Assembly (NCBI RefSeq): GCF_002027705.1
Contig: NZ_MBTG01000045.1
Coordinates: 186,001-250,000 of the forward strand
Reading direction: 5' to 3'
From: Paenibacillus ferrarius
GTDB taxonomy: Bacteria > Bacillota > Bacilli > Paenibacillales > NBRC-103111
Length of the DNA stretch: 64,000 nt
Below are positions 1 through 8,948 of the stretch, one piece after another. Positions within the stretch are counted from its first letter, which is position 1. Every line of letters starts with the position of its first letter. The notes under the pieces are model-generated. The model did not search any database, had not been told where the DNA came from, and saw nothing but the letters and a program-made list of their open reading frames with translations. Both the position numbers and the translations under genes were made by a program.

Positions 1-429
1 TTTGGCATAAAGGACAGCGCCGGTCGTATCTTGATCTAGACGGTGTATATGCCGAATCGCACAAGCTTGGCCTGTCGAGCTATAGTAATAGGCCACAGCT
101 GAGGCCAACGTGCCGCCCTGCCCAGCTTCTGCGGGGTGCACAGACATGCCCGCAGGTTTGTTCACGACCAGACAGTAATCATCCTCATAAAGAATTTCGA
201 TCGCCAAGCGCTCTGGTTTATAGGAGGGTTCTTCGGAAGGGAATAGGCGTATTCGGATGCTCTCCTCTTGAACGCGAATAAGCCCCTGCGACGCTAGTCG
301 CAGAAAAAACTTGCGCGGAACCGGCAGGAAAACAGCCAATTCTTCGATGGCCCCTGGCTTAAGCGGCTTCCACATGGCATTAGGCAACGGCAGCTCCAGC
401 CATTCACCGCTGCGTTTCCCCACCATCAT
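1..429 (-). CDS. RluA/RluD-family 23S rRNA pseudouridine synthase, N-terminal part (cut by window edge)
   Basis: The reverse strand reads from ATG at 429 to the left edge without a stop, giving 143 residues. Near the edge it carries the family motif HRLDQDTTGAVLYAK, whose HRLD aspartate is the catalytic residue in RluA-type synthases. Upstream is VVNKPAGMSVHP, also typical of the family. These enzymes isomerise uridine to pseudouridine in rRNA. The ATG overlaps the TGA of an upstream 37-codon gene (ATGA), so translation is probably coupled. The C-terminal part lies outside the window, so the exact paralogue (RluD, YlyB-like or another) cannot be named. Confidence 0.88.
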   Translation of the reverse strand, partial: MMVGKRSGEWLELPLPNAMWKPLKPGAIEELAVFLPVPRKFFLRLASQGLIRVQEESIRIRLFPSEEPSYKPERLAIEILYEDDYCLVVNKPAGMSVHPAEAGQGGTLASAVAYYYSSTGQACAIRHIHRLDQDTTGAVLYAK

Positions 430-539
430 GAGCGTGTCCCTTTGCGAAAAGCCAGAAGGATAACCAGAAGCAAAAGCAGAAACACAAAAACAACGGCCAT
501 AAGATCTATTGGAAAATCAAAAAAATAATAGCGTTTCAT
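426..539 (-). CDS. 37-aa hydrophobic membrane microprotein
   Basis: A reading frame starts at ATG 539 and ends at TGA 428-426. An AAGGAG ribosome site lies about 11 bases upstream of the ATG. The peptide has a short polar/aromatic N-terminus (MKRYYFFDFP), one long hydrophobic stretch of about 20 residues rich in V, F and L, and a basic tail ending RKGTRS, so a single transmembrane helix is likely. The stop overlaps the start of the pseudouridine synthase gene (ATGA). I do not recognise a family; the ribosome site, membrane-like composition and coupling are the only support. Confidence 0.6.
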   Translation of the reverse strand: MKRYYFFDFPIDLMAVVFVFLLLLLVILLAFRKGTRS

Positions 540-698
540 CGTTTGAAAAACTCCTTACACGAATAGGTATTATGTACACTTTATTTTAACAATTACCAAT
601 AACAATTGCATGTGAAAATATGATAATATATATCTAGTATTGATTTTTTTCGACATTTATACTTCAAAATAGATTAATAGAGCAGGAGAGGAACATCT

Positions 699-2174
699 TT
701 GAGTAGTTCAATATTAGATCATTTCCGCAATTATAGTTGGCTGAAGCGCATTCTTCTTATTATTGCCGTCTGTACGTTTCTTAGTTCAAGCTTTTTATTT
801 CTAACACCGCCAGGCGAGTATATTCGTGAATATCTGGCCAAAACAGTCATTACTACGCAGCATCGTGATTGGGCTTGGATTTTCGTAGGTGCTCAGCGAA
901 GAGATCAAATGGTGCTTGAAATGCAAAATTTAACCGAGGTCAACTCTGTTGAAAAGCAAGATTTGAAGGCTGTTCAATTCAACACTAATCGTCCACTAGA
1001 AAGTCTAGTGAAAGTAGAAGATATATCCGGACAATTCTGGAAAGGCAAGAAAATGTATGTGTATGATCCACGTACGATTCGTGTCGTCGTTCCCGCCAAG
1101 CAAGGAGAAGGCGAGCGAATTACGGCGATGGTTCAGCGTACCGGAGCAGTTGCGGGCGTTAACGGCGGCGGATTTAATGATCCTGACGGACTTGGAAACG
1201 GGTTTGCGCCAATTGGTGTTATTATGTCCGGCGGCGAAATTCTGTATACCGACCAAGAAGGCAGCATCGCGCAGCAGATTGTCGGATTTACCAAAGAAGG
1301 CACACTGATCATCGGGAAATATACGATTAATGAACTGCTGAGGCTTGGTGTTTCGGACGCCGTGTCTTTCTATCCTCGTGTTATTGCCAACGGCAAGCCG
1401 CTCATTACCAGCGGTGACGGAGGCTGGGGACGCGCCCCTCGTACAGCAGTTGGACAAAAGGCCGATGGAACGGTTATCTTCATCGTGATCGATGGCCGAC
1501 AAACCAGCAGTGTGGGGGCAACCCTGAAAGAAGTCCAAGATATTTTCTTAGAGGACGGCGTTATTAATGCCGGCTTCCTCGACGGAGGAGCTTCCTCCGA
1601 AATGGTTTACAACGATGAATTGATTACGAAGCCATCCAGCCGTTACGGCGAACGTCGTCTGCCTTCTGCTTTCTTGGTTTTCGATCATCCTGATGAAGTA
1701 AAGGTCAAGAATGTATGGGAAGGCCTTAAGACGATTGATCCAGGTGGCGCCTATGACCACCCTGATTTCTTGAAGGAACAGGCAGAGAAGAAAGCCAATC
1801 CGCCGAAAACAACACCGAAGCCTACAACAACGACTACGCCAACGCCAACGGGGTCACACAAGCCTGAATCCAGCGGCGAGCCAGGCAAGAATGGCACAGT
1901 GCCAAGTCCTGAGGGAACGGATGCAGGCACCGGTAAACCAGGCACGTCTGCGAAGCCGGAAACGTCTCCTTCCGCTTCCATCAGCCCGACGCCAAGTCCC
2001 GGGGCCGGCGGAGGCAATACAGCAGGTACAGGAGGCTCCTCAGCAGGAGCTTCCCCAACTGCTAAGCCAAGCGCGACACCTATTCCGAGCATGGCACCCG
2101 TACCACCTGCAAGCTCAGGCAATACAGCGCCTACACCATCACCCACACCTTCAACACCAGTAAAAACTAACTAA
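699..2174 (+). CDS. Membrane-anchored phosphodiester glycosidase (NAGPA-like) domain protein
   Basis: The 491-residue product has a transmembrane anchor at about residues 15-36 and an extracytoplasmic domain at about 120-345. That domain carries the features of the phosphodiester-glycosidase family (NAGPA/DUF2233): VNGGGFND near residue 155, VIDGR near 265 and DGGASSEMVY near 295. Members of this family act on sugar-phosphodiester bonds and are often linked to exopolysaccharide. Residues from about 365 to the end are a Pro/Thr/Ser/Gly-rich tail, probably a wall-spanning linker. The start is TTG at 699, preceded by AGGAGAGG. It is a single-gene unit ending at a strong terminator. The domain call is fairly firm; the substrate is unknown. 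Confidence 0.8.
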   Translation: MSSSILDHFRNYSWLKRILLIIAVCTFLSSSFLFLTPPGEYIREYLAKTVITTQHRDWAWIFVGAQRRDQMVLEMQNLTEVNSVEKQDLKAVQFNTNRPLESLVKVEDISGQFWKGKKMYVYDPRTIRVVVPAKQGEGERITAMVQRTGAVAGVNGGGFNDPDGLGNGFAPIGVIMSGGEILYTDQEGSIAQQIVGFTKEGTLIIGKYTINELLRLGVSDAVSFYPRVIANGKPLITSGDGGWGRAPRTAVGQKADGTVIFIVIDGRQTSSVGATLKEVQDIFLEDGVINAGFLDGGASSEMVYNDELITKPSSRYGERRLPSAFLVFDHPDEVKVKNVWEGLKTIDPGGAYDHPDFLKEQAEKKANPPKTTPKPTTTTTPTPTGSHKPESSGEPGKNGTVPSPEGTDAGTGKPGTSAKPETSPSASISPTPSPGAGGGNTAGTGGSSAGASPTAKPSATPIPSMAPVPPASSGNTAPTPSPTPSTPVKTN

Positions 2175-2185
2175 TCTTTACATAG

Positions 2186-2226
2186 CAAAAGACCTGGCCA
2201 GCGTATAGCGGCCAGGTCTTTTGTTT
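2186..2226. terminator. Bidirectional intrinsic terminator between the glycosidase gene and hemL
   Basis: The arms AAGACCTGGCC and GGCCAGGTCTT surround a short loop, with A-rich sequence on one side and T-rich on the other. The hairpin sits between two convergent stops and can serve both genes. Confidence 0.9.
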
Positions 2227-3525
2227 TTATAAACGCTGCAAGGCAGTGCGTTGTGCTTCGATCGTTGCCTCAATATCTTCGTCCGAGTGGACCGTAGAAA
2301 CAAACATGCCTTCAAATTGTGAAGGAGCTACAGAAACTCCAAGGTCCAGCAAATGGCCAAAATAGGCATTAAACTTCGCGAGATCCGACGTTTTGGCCGT
2401 CTCATAGTTCGTAACCTTCTGCTCTGTGAAGAATGGACAAATCATCGAACCTACACGATTGATCGTGCTTGCTACACCCAGCTCCGAGGCATTGCGGACA
2501 AAGCCCGCTTCTAGCTTCGCTGATTTGCGTTCCAGTTCCTCATACACATTGGGTTCTCCAAGCAAGGATAATGTCGCGTACCCCGCTGCCATGGCAAGAG
2601 GATTGCCTGATAAGGTTCCTGCTTGATAAATGGGACCAGCAGGCGCCATATGTTCCATAATGTCCAGTCGACCGCCGTAGGCGCCGACAGGAAGCCCTCC
2701 ACCGATGACTTTGCCCAAACAAGTTAAATCCGGTGTAACCCCATATAAGCCCTGCGCACAATTCTTATGCACCCGGAAACCCGTCATCACCTCATCAAAA
2801 ATGAGCAATGAGCCGTACTTAAGGGTAATAGCTCGCAAGCCCTCAAGGAAACCTGCCGCAGGAGGCACGACGCCCATATTCCCGGCAATCGGTTCAACGA
2901 TCAGAGCAGCGATTTCTTCGCCGAATTTCTCGAACACCAGCTGTACAGAAGCCAAATCATTATAAGGAACAGTTATCGTATTAGATGCCACACTAGCCGG
3001 TACACCTGGAGAATCAGGCAAGCCCAGCGTAGCCACGCCAGAGCCTGCTTTGATCAATAAGGCATCCGCATGTCCGTGGTAGCTTCCTTCGAACTTCACA
3101 ATCTTATCGCGCTTCGTATAGCCGCGGGCTAATCGCAGAGCGCTCATCGTCGCTTCCGTGCCCGAGTTCACCATCCGAACCATATCAATGGATGGGACGC
3201 GTTCAATGACCAGCTTAGCCATCTCTGTTTCCAGAAGCGTCGGTGCGCCGAAGCTTGTCCCCTTCTCTGCTGTAGCTTTAATTGCTTCCAGCACAACCGG
3301 ATGGGAGTGACCCACAATTAATGGCCCCCATGACCCGACGTAGTCAATAAATGTATTGCCATCAATATCGGTGACACGAGAACCTGATCCTTTTTCCATA
3401 AACATTGGCGTTAAGCCGACCGATTTAAAGGCCCGCACGGGACTATTTACGCCGCCTGGAATCACCTTCTTGGCTTCTTGAAAAGCTGCCGATGAGCGCG
3501 TGTCGATTCTGCTCGAATTTTCCAT
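2227..3525 (-). CDS. hemL: Glutamate-1-semialdehyde 2,1-aminomutase
   Basis: This PLP enzyme converts glutamate-1-semialdehyde to 5-aminolevulinate, the last step of the C5 route to tetrapyrroles. The 432-residue protein has the expected length. It shows [11 protein letters not shown] near the N-terminus, the aminotransferase motif [11 protein letters not shown], and the PLP-lysine region [17 protein letters not shown] near residue 270. The ATG at 3525 has a GGGGG ribosome site. hemL is divergent from a Crp/Fnr-type gene with about 70 bp between start codons, so its promoter lies there. It is separated from the rest of the heme cluster by that regulator. Confidence 0.97.
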   Translation of the reverse strand: MENSSRIDTRSSAAFQEAKKVIPGGVNSPVRAFKSVGLTPMFMEKGSGSRVTDIDGNTFIDYVGSWGPLIVGHSHPVVLEAIKATAEKGTSFGAPTLLETEMAKLVIERVPSIDMVRMVNSGTEATMSALRLARGYTKRDKIVKFEGSYHGHADALLIKAGSGVATLGLPDSPGVPASVASNTITVPYNDLASVQLVFEKFGEEIAALIVEPIAGNMGVVPPAAGFLEGLRAITLKYGSLLIFDEVMTGFRVHKNCAQGLYGVTPDLTCLGKVIGGGLPVGAYGGRLDIMEHMAPAGPIYQAGTLSGNPLAMAAGYATLSLLGEPNVYEELERKSAKLEAGFVRNASELGVASTINRVGSMICPFFTEQKVTNYETAKTSDLAKFNAYFGHLLDLGVSVAPSQFEGMFVSTVHSDEDIEATIEAQRTALQRL

Positions 3526-3597
3526 AATTTCATACCCCCGTTAAGCGTTCTATGTTAAAATGAGTTGAAATCATTCCTGATAAAGGCGGTCCCCCTC

Positions 3598-4257
3598 ATG
3601 CTGGAAACCATCCAAAAAGTACCTTTATTTTCCCAATTAAATGCGGATCAGCTGAATGCCCTTGCCCAGATATGTACCAGGCGCTCCTATAAGGGAAACA
3701 CGATTCTGTTTGCTGAAAAAGACGCCGGCTCTGTCTTTTATATGGTGCTTAGCGGCTCTGTCAAAATCTATACTGCCAGTCATACCGGCGAAGAGAAAAT
3801 ACTGTCCATCTGCAAAGCAGGCGAAAGCTTCGGCGAGCTATCTCTGATTGACGGCAAGCCGCGCTCCGCTTCTGCCCAAACCCTCGAAGACTGCCTTCTG
3901 CTCAGCCTGACAACCCATAATTTCCTTGAACTGCTGCGCAGCCATTTTGACATTGCGCTTGGCATTATGCAAGAACTCAGCAGCCGGCTTCGCGATACGA
4001 ATCAACATGTGCATGACTTAACCTTCTTGGATGCAAGAACCCGCGTCATCAAAAGCTTGATTACGTTAGCCAATAAGCATGGCTTGCGCAGCGGAACGAT
4101 GATCACGATTAAGCTCATGCTGAACTTTGACGAAATCTCTCAATTAGCCGGCGTGCAAAAGGCTGCTCTCATGCAAGTCATTCGTGATCTGGAAGAAAAA
4201 GCAATCCTGACGATCTCACCTTCTGAATTCAAGCTGGATTTAGCCAAGCTTCGTTAG
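3598..4257 (+). CDS. Crp/Fnr-family transcriptional regulator
   Basis: The 219-residue product has an N-terminal cyclic-nucleotide-binding-type beta domain (about 10-125, with GESFGELSLIDGKPRSASA) and a C-terminal winged helix (about 165-219, around FDEISQLAGVQKAAL). I chose ATG 3598 because AAAGGCGG lies 8 bases upstream; a TTG at 3565 would extend it without a ribosome site. No FNR-type cysteine cluster is visible, so it is not an obvious oxygen-sensing Fe-S protein. The gene lies between hemL (divergent) and hemY (convergent, one base between stops). An imperfect palindrome AATGA-N7-TCATT at 3559-3575 in the shared promoter region could be its operator. Control of heme genes is inference from position. 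Confidence 0.88.
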   Translation: MLETIQKVPLFSQLNADQLNALAQICTRRSYKGNTILFAEKDAGSVFYMVLSGSVKIYTASHTGEEKILSICKAGESFGELSLIDGKPRSASAQTLEDCLLLSLTTHNFLELLRSHFDIALGIMQELSSRLRDTNQHVHDLTFLDARTRVIKSLITLANKHGLRSGTMITIKLMLNFDEISQLAGVQKAALMQVIRDLEEKAILTISPSEFKLDLAKLR

Positions 4258-4258
4258 A

Positions 4259-5716
4259 TCAGCGGGCAGCTGCAGCCACTTTTTTAAGCTCGTTCCCCGT
4301 GAAGTCAGCAAGCTGCCAAGCAGCTTCCTTCCCTTGCCGGATGCAGTCTGGCAGACCAACGCCGTGGAATCCTGCCCCTGTTATGAACACGTTTGGCATG
4401 AAGGCCGCAAGCTCCTCACGAAACTGAGCAACCTGCTCCAAGTGACCAACTGGGTACTGCGGCATCGAGTTTAGAAGGCGCGTGACTTCCGTAAAAAGCG
4501 GCTCTGCCGTTAACCCAAGCAGCTCACGAAGATCGTGACGCGCTTTGCTCACGAGCTCCTCATCTGACCAGCTTGGCCACGATTGCTCGCCGGATCGGCC
4601 GATATAACAACGCAGCACCACTTTCCCTTCCGGAGCCGTATGCAGCCACTTAGCGGAGGTTAGGGTACAGGCGGTAATCGTCAATCCCTCGCTCCTAGGC
4701 ACCAGAAAGCCCGATGCATCAAGCTCAAAAGGAATATCCTTGCGATCAAAGGCCATAATTACATTCGCAACCGAAATGTAGTCAATCTTCTTAAGCTCAC
4801 TTGCTGCCGGCAAATCAGCCAACAGGGGAGCAGCTTGATAGGTAGGCGTTGTCAGAATGACGCCGTCAACAAGTTCCTTGTGTCCATCCTCGAAAATAAC
4901 CTCGGTTCGCTGGCCTCTTTGCTTAAGCTTCGCTACGCCGACCCCACTGCGTAAATCAATAGATTCCAGCGCTTCCACTAAACCTGATACAAGCGTTTGA
5001 AGCCCTTTCTTGAACGTCACGAAAACAGAATTGCGCACGGCTGAAGGCAGATGAGCGCTCTCCTCTGCTACATTTTTCCGACTCGCCATCATTCCTAGAA
5101 TTAAGCTTCGATGGTTCTGTTCCATGGATCGAAATTGAGGAAATGTCGCTTTGAGACTCAGTTTAAACGTGTCGCCCGCATAAATCCCCGCTAACAGCGG
5201 TTCTACAATGCGTTCCAACACTTCTTTCCCCAACCGCCGCTGCAGAAAATGTCCAAGCGATTCATCTGATGTCACCTCACGCTTTGGCAGCATCAAATCC
5301 ATTGCAGCTCTTACCTTGCCGACTGGAGAAATGAGTCCAGTTTTCATGAATGGCGTCATTTGCGTCGGGATGCCCAGCACTAAGCCGGGCGGCATGCGAT
5401 GCAGCTTCCCTTGACGAACGATATACGTTTTCTTGGCTGCTGGGTTCGTTCCGGTCAGTTCATGCTCAAGTCCAAGATCATAGGCCAAATCAATAATTGG
5501 ACGTTTGCGCGCGAGGAAAGAGTCCGGTCCCTTCTCAATGACGAAGCCGTCTCGTTCAATCGTAGAGATTTTTCCTCCGAAGGCTGCACCCTTTTCAACG
5601 ACAGAAAGGCGAAACGCTCGCCCCTCTGATTCCAACCGTTTCTTTAGATAAAAAGCAGCGCTTAGCCCCGTGATCCCCCCGCCAACAATCATGTAGTGAG
5701 GAATGTCGGTACTCAT
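4259..5716 (-). CDS. hemY: Coproporphyrinogen III / protoporphyrinogen oxidase
   Basis: This FAD enzyme of the coproporphyrin-dependent heme route in Gram-positive bacteria (also called CgoX) oxidises coproporphyrinogen III to coproporphyrin III. An N-terminal dinucleotide-binding motif, VGGGITGLSAA, follows the start, and the C-terminal FAD motif FITGAGFHGVGLPDCIRQG is present. I place the start at ATG 5716: it overlaps the hemH TGA (ATGA) and has GGAAGAGG 7 bases upstream, giving 485 residues. A GTG-region start 18 bases earlier is possible. It is the last gene of the hemE-hemH-hemY unit. Confidence 0.95.
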   Translation of the reverse strand: MSTDIPHYMIVGGGITGLSAAFYLKKRLESEGRAFRLSVVEKGAAFGGKISTIERDGFVIEKGPDSFLARKRPIIDLAYDLGLEHELTGTNPAAKKTYIVRQGKLHRMPPGLVLGIPTQMTPFMKTGLISPVGKVRAAMDLMLPKREVTSDESLGHFLQRRLGKEVLERIVEPLLAGIYAGDTFKLSLKATFPQFRSMEQNHRSLILGMMASRKNVAEESAHLPSAVRNSVFVTFKKGLQTLVSGLVEALESIDLRSGVGVAKLKQRGQRTEVIFEDGHKELVDGVILTTPTYQAAPLLADLPAASELKKIDYISVANVIMAFDRKDIPFELDASGFLVPRSEGLTITACTLTSAKWLHTAPEGKVVLRCYIGRSGEQSWPSWSDEELVSKARHDLRELLGLTAEPLFTEVTRLLNSMPQYPVGHLEQVAQFREELAAFMPNVFITGAGFHGVGLPDCIRQGKEAAWQLADFTGNELKKVAAAAR

Positions 5717-6654
5717 TTCGCAGCCTCTTCCCATTTGGTATAAACAACATCACTCAATGTTTCCATGTAAAGGGGATCTGTATTCAGAGATTCCGTTCGC
5801 TCCAAATGCAGCCCCAGCTCTTTGGCCAAAGCCTGTGCTTCGATATCAATATCGTAAAGAACTTCCAGATGATCCGACACAAATCCGATCGGACAGAGCA
5901 GAACGTTCTTCACGCCTTCTTCTTTCGTGATCGTACGCAGGACATCGAGGATGTCTGGCCCAAGCCATGGCATCGCCGTTTGTCCAGCGCTTTGCCAGCC
6001 AAACTGCCAATTCGTGAGACCGACGCGTTCCGCAATCACTTTGGAGGTAGCGAGCAGTTGATCCGGGTAAGGATCTTTTAATTCAAGGATTTTCTCCGGC
6101 AAGCTGTGTGCAGTGAAAATAACGCGCACTTCATTCCGATCTACATCCTTAAATTTCTCCAACGCATTGTTCACGCGTGTGCTAAGCGCGTCCACAAGCT
6201 TGGCATGGAGATGATAGTCCAGCACGAAATCAATCTTTAGACCAAGCGCATCAGCTTTGTCCTTCGCTCTTTTCACGTATCCGCCGACACTCATCGTTGA
6301 ATAATGCGGAGCTAGAACGACCCCTATGGCTTCCGTAATGCCGTCTTTCACCATTTGTTCTACGCCGTCTTCTACGTATGGCTGAGCATGCTTCAGACCC
6401 TGATAGCACACAAATTCCACCTCAGGATGCTCGCTGCGCAGTGTTTCCTCAAGTCCTTTGACTTGTTTATTCGTATTTTCGCGCAAAGGGAAAAACCCTC
6501 CCACGATAGCCTCATAGCGTGCTGTTAATTCATGCAGCTGCTCAGGCGTTGGCGGGTGACCGCGTCTAATATGGGTGTAGTATGCTTCTACTTGATCTAA
6601 GCTTTCCGGCGTACCGTAAGACATCACTAATACACCAATCCGACGTTTTGTCAT
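5713..6654 (-). CDS. hemH: Coproporphyrin III / protoporphyrin ferrochelatase
   Basis: This enzyme inserts Fe2+ into the porphyrin ring; in this lineage the substrate is probably coproporphyrin III (CpfC). The sequence begins with GVLVMSYGTPES and contains the HxxP-type active-site stretch FTAHSLPEKI and the acidic segment VSDHLEVLYDIDIEA. The preferred start is ATG 6654, one base after the hemE stop, giving 313 residues, the usual size. A GTG at 6666 is an alternative. The gene lies in a tight hemE-hemH-hemY operon. Confidence 0.95.
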   Translation of the reverse strand: MTKRRIGVLVMSYGTPESLDQVEAYYTHIRRGHPPTPEQLHELTARYEAIVGGFFPLRENTNKQVKGLEETLRSEHPEVEFVCYQGLKHAQPYVEDGVEQMVKDGITEAIGVVLAPHYSTMSVGGYVKRAKDKADALGLKIDFVLDYHLHAKLVDALSTRVNNALEKFKDVDRNEVRVIFTAHSLPEKILELKDPYPDQLLATSKVIAERVGLTNWQFGWQSAGQTAMPWLGPDILDVLRTITKEEGVKNVLLCPIGFVSDHLEVLYDIDIEAQALAKELGLHLERTESLNTDPLYMETLSDVVYTKWEEAAK

Positions 6655-6655
6655 C

Positions 6656-7720
6656 TTAAACACCACTCTTTTCTGCTTGCTGAGTTAAGACCGAACGGGA
6701 ATACGTATGAATGAACGTTGTCAGCTCCTTCAACTTCTCCAGCGACGCTTCAGGGAACAACCCATGACCCAAGTTGAAAATATAACCCGGCTTCTGAATT
6801 CCCTCATCGATAATCGCTTTCGCCTGCTTCTCAATGACAGACATTGGGGCTGTTAAAATATAGGGATCCAAGTTGCCTTGCACAGCGTATTGATCGCCTA
6901 CGCGTTCTCTGCCTATCGAAATAGGAACTCGCCAATCCAAACCAATTACATCCGCTTGAATCCCTCTGAGGTAAGGAAGCAATTCACCTGAGCTCACACC
7001 TGGGAAGTAAATCTTAGGCTCTTTTAAATCAGAAAGCTCTTGGAAGATCCGCTTCATCGTCGGCAAGACATACACTTCAAAATCGGCAGGAGAAAGCGCG
7101 CCAACCCAGCTGTCAAATACCTGAACGGCTTTGGCGCCGGCAGCAATATGCGCACGCAAATAGGTGATTACCATATCCCCAAGCTTATCCATCAGGGCAA
7201 ACCAAACAGCCGGTTCCGAGTACATGAGCTGCTTCGTACGGATATAGCTTTTGGACGGCCTGCCTTCTATCAAGTAGCTGGCAATCGTGAATGGCGCTCC
7301 AGCAAATGAGATCAAAGGAACCTCAAGCTCCTTGTCCAAAATACGAATCGTCTGGATAATATGCGATAAATCTTTCTCCACATCAATCGGACGAAGTCGC
7401 TCCACATCTTGTGCGGTGCGGACCGGAGTATGAATAACGGGACCTACATCTTTCACAATGTCAAAATCGATTCCGAGTGAGGCAACAGGATTCATAATAT
7501 CGGAATATAAAATGGCTGCATCCACACCCAGCTTCTTAATGGGCATCATCGTCACTTCAGCAGCAAGTTCCGGTTGCTGACAAATTTCGAGCAGTGAATA
7601 TTTTTCTTTGATTTTGCGATAATCCGGGTCATAGCGTCCAGCTTGGCGCATATACCAAACAGGCAGCGTATCCACCTGTTCCTTGCGGCATGCTTTAATA
7701 AAATTGTCGTTGTAGCTCAT
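6656..7720 (-). CDS. hemE: Uroporphyrinogen decarboxylase
   Basis: This enzyme decarboxylates the four acetate side chains of uroporphyrinogen III to give coproporphyrinogen III. Signature motifs are PVWYMRQAGRYDPDYR near the N-terminus and LGHGLFPEA near the C-terminus, plus the substrate-cleft segment FAGAPFTIASYLIEG. The start is ATG 7720 (MSYNDNF), with GAGGAAGG upstream, giving 354 residues. An earlier in-frame start would add 17 unconserved residues. It begins the hemEHY unit; about 210 bp separate it from hemB. Confidence 0.96.
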   Translation of the reverse strand: MSYNDNFIKACRKEQVDTLPVWYMRQAGRYDPDYRKIKEKYSLLEICQQPELAAEVTMMPIKKLGVDAAILYSDIMNPVASLGIDFDIVKDVGPVIHTPVRTAQDVERLRPIDVEKDLSHIIQTIRILDKELEVPLISFAGAPFTIASYLIEGRPSKSYIRTKQLMYSEPAVWFALMDKLGDMVITYLRAHIAAGAKAVQVFDSWVGALSPADFEVYVLPTMKRIFQELSDLKEPKIYFPGVSSGELLPYLRGIQADVIGLDWRVPISIGRERVGDQYAVQGNLDPYILTAPMSVIEKQAKAIIDEGIQKPGYIFNLGHGLFPEASLEKLKELTTFIHTYSRSVLTQQAEKSGV

Positions 7721-7784
7721 GAGGCACCTTCCTCTTTTTCCGTGAAACTTTAGGTTTCCATCTATTCTCATTCATTATGCCCTA

Positions 7785-7790
7785 ATTATA
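7785..7790 (-). promoter_or_regulatory. Candidate -10 box for hemE
   Basis: A perfect TATAAT on the reverse strand, about 65 bases upstream of the hemE start, lies in the hemB-hemE gap. No convincing -35 hexamer is seen at the usual spacing (CTTACC is the closest), so this is a weak call. Nothing else recognisable lies in the 7740-7932 gap. Confidence 0.35.
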
Positions 7791-7932
7791 CCCCTGTCAC
7801 AACTGAGGTAAGCTTGCGTTTTGCGACAAAAGTATGACAAAAGAACCACCCTCCCCTAAGCGGCAGGCTTGCCAATTTCCTGAAGAAACTGCTCGCTTAT
7901 ACCTTCTGGGGTGAATGGTTCGAATCCTAGGA

Positions 7933-8928
7933 TTACTTATTTGACAAATAGCGGGCAATGTCCTTGGCAAAGTACGTCAGGATAATATCGGCACCTGCGC
8001 GTTTGAAGCTTACCATCGTTTCCATAACGATCGCCTCTTCATTGACCCATCCTTGCTGTGCAGCCGCTTTAACCATGGCGTATTCCGCACTCACGTTGTA
8101 GGCAACCACGGGCAGATCGAAATTATCTTTCAACATGCGAATAACATCCATGTAAGCTAGCGCAGGCTTCACCATCAGGAAATCGGCGCCTTCAGCGACG
8201 TCGCTTTCAGCTTCCCGCAGCGCTTCGCGCCCATTCGCAGGATCCATTTGATATGTCTTCCGATCTCCGAATTGCGGCGTTGAATCCGCAGCATCTCGGA
8301 AAGGCCCATAATAAGCTGAAGCATATTTCACGGAATAGGCCATAATTGGCGTATTTTCGAAACCTGCTTCATCCAGACCTGCGCGAATAGCATGTACATA
8401 ACCGTCCATCATGTTCGATGGCGCGATGATGTCCGCTCCCGCTTTGGCTTGCGAGACCGCTGTGCGTACCAAGAGTTCCAGCGAAGGGTCATTGGCAACA
8501 TCAGCAGCTCCCGTCAGAGGGTGATGATGAATCACACCGCAATGACCCGTATCAGTGAACTGACATAAACACGTATCGGCAATAATAAGCAAATTCGGGT
8601 TTAATTCTTTAATAAGACGAGCCGCCTGCTGAACAATCCCCTCATCCATAAAAGCCGAGGTCCCTGTTGGGTCCTTGAAATCCGGAATACCGAACAGCAG
8701 GATGGCTTGGATGCCCAGCTTCGTAATTTCTTCAATTTCTTCATGAACTCTGTCCAATGAAAAATGGTACACGCCTGGCATAGAAGCAATCTCTGATTTG
8801 ACGTTCGTCCCATGGGTGACAAAAATAGGTTGTACAATGTCATTCACCGTCACTTGGTTTTCACGAACCAAATTACGAATAGCAGCGTTGCCGCGCAAAC
8901 GGCGGTTGCGAACAATTGGAAAACTCAT
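7933..8928 (-). CDS. hemB: Porphobilinogen synthase (5-aminolevulinate dehydratase)
   Basis: This enzyme condenses two 5-aminolevulinate molecules to porphobilinogen. The 331-residue length is standard. Two lysine-bearing active-site segments are visible, [16 protein letters not shown] near residue 200 and [13 protein letters not shown] near 255, the second carrying the Schiff-base lysine. The stretch [14 protein letters not shown] has the three cysteines of the zinc-dependent form. The start ATG 8928 has AAGGAGGCGG upstream. It is the last gene of the hemA-to-hemB run, 20 bases after cobA-hemD. Confidence 0.97.
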   Translation of the reverse strand: MSFPIVRNRRLRGNAAIRNLVRENQVTVNDIVQPIFVTHGTNVKSEIASMPGVYHFSLDRVHEEIEEITKLGIQAILLFGIPDFKDPTGTSAFMDEGIVQQAARLIKELNPNLLIIADTCLCQFTDTGHCGVIHHHPLTGAADVANDPSLELLVRTAVSQAKAGADIIAPSNMMDGYVHAIRAGLDEAGFENTPIMAYSVKYASAYYGPFRDAADSTPQFGDRKTYQMDPANGREALREAESDVAEGADFLMVKPALAYMDVIRMLKDNFDLPVVAYNVSAEYAMVKAAAQQGWVNEEAIVMETMVSFKRAGADIILTYFAKDIARYLSNK

Positions 8929-8948
8929 GATGAAATTCCGCCTCCTTC

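Noticed and set aside
3559-3575. FNR or CRP consensus site upstream of hemL
   Set aside because: The AATGA-N7-TCATT palindrome does not match TTGAT-N4-ATCAA or TGTGA-N6-TCACA; noted only as a possible operator.
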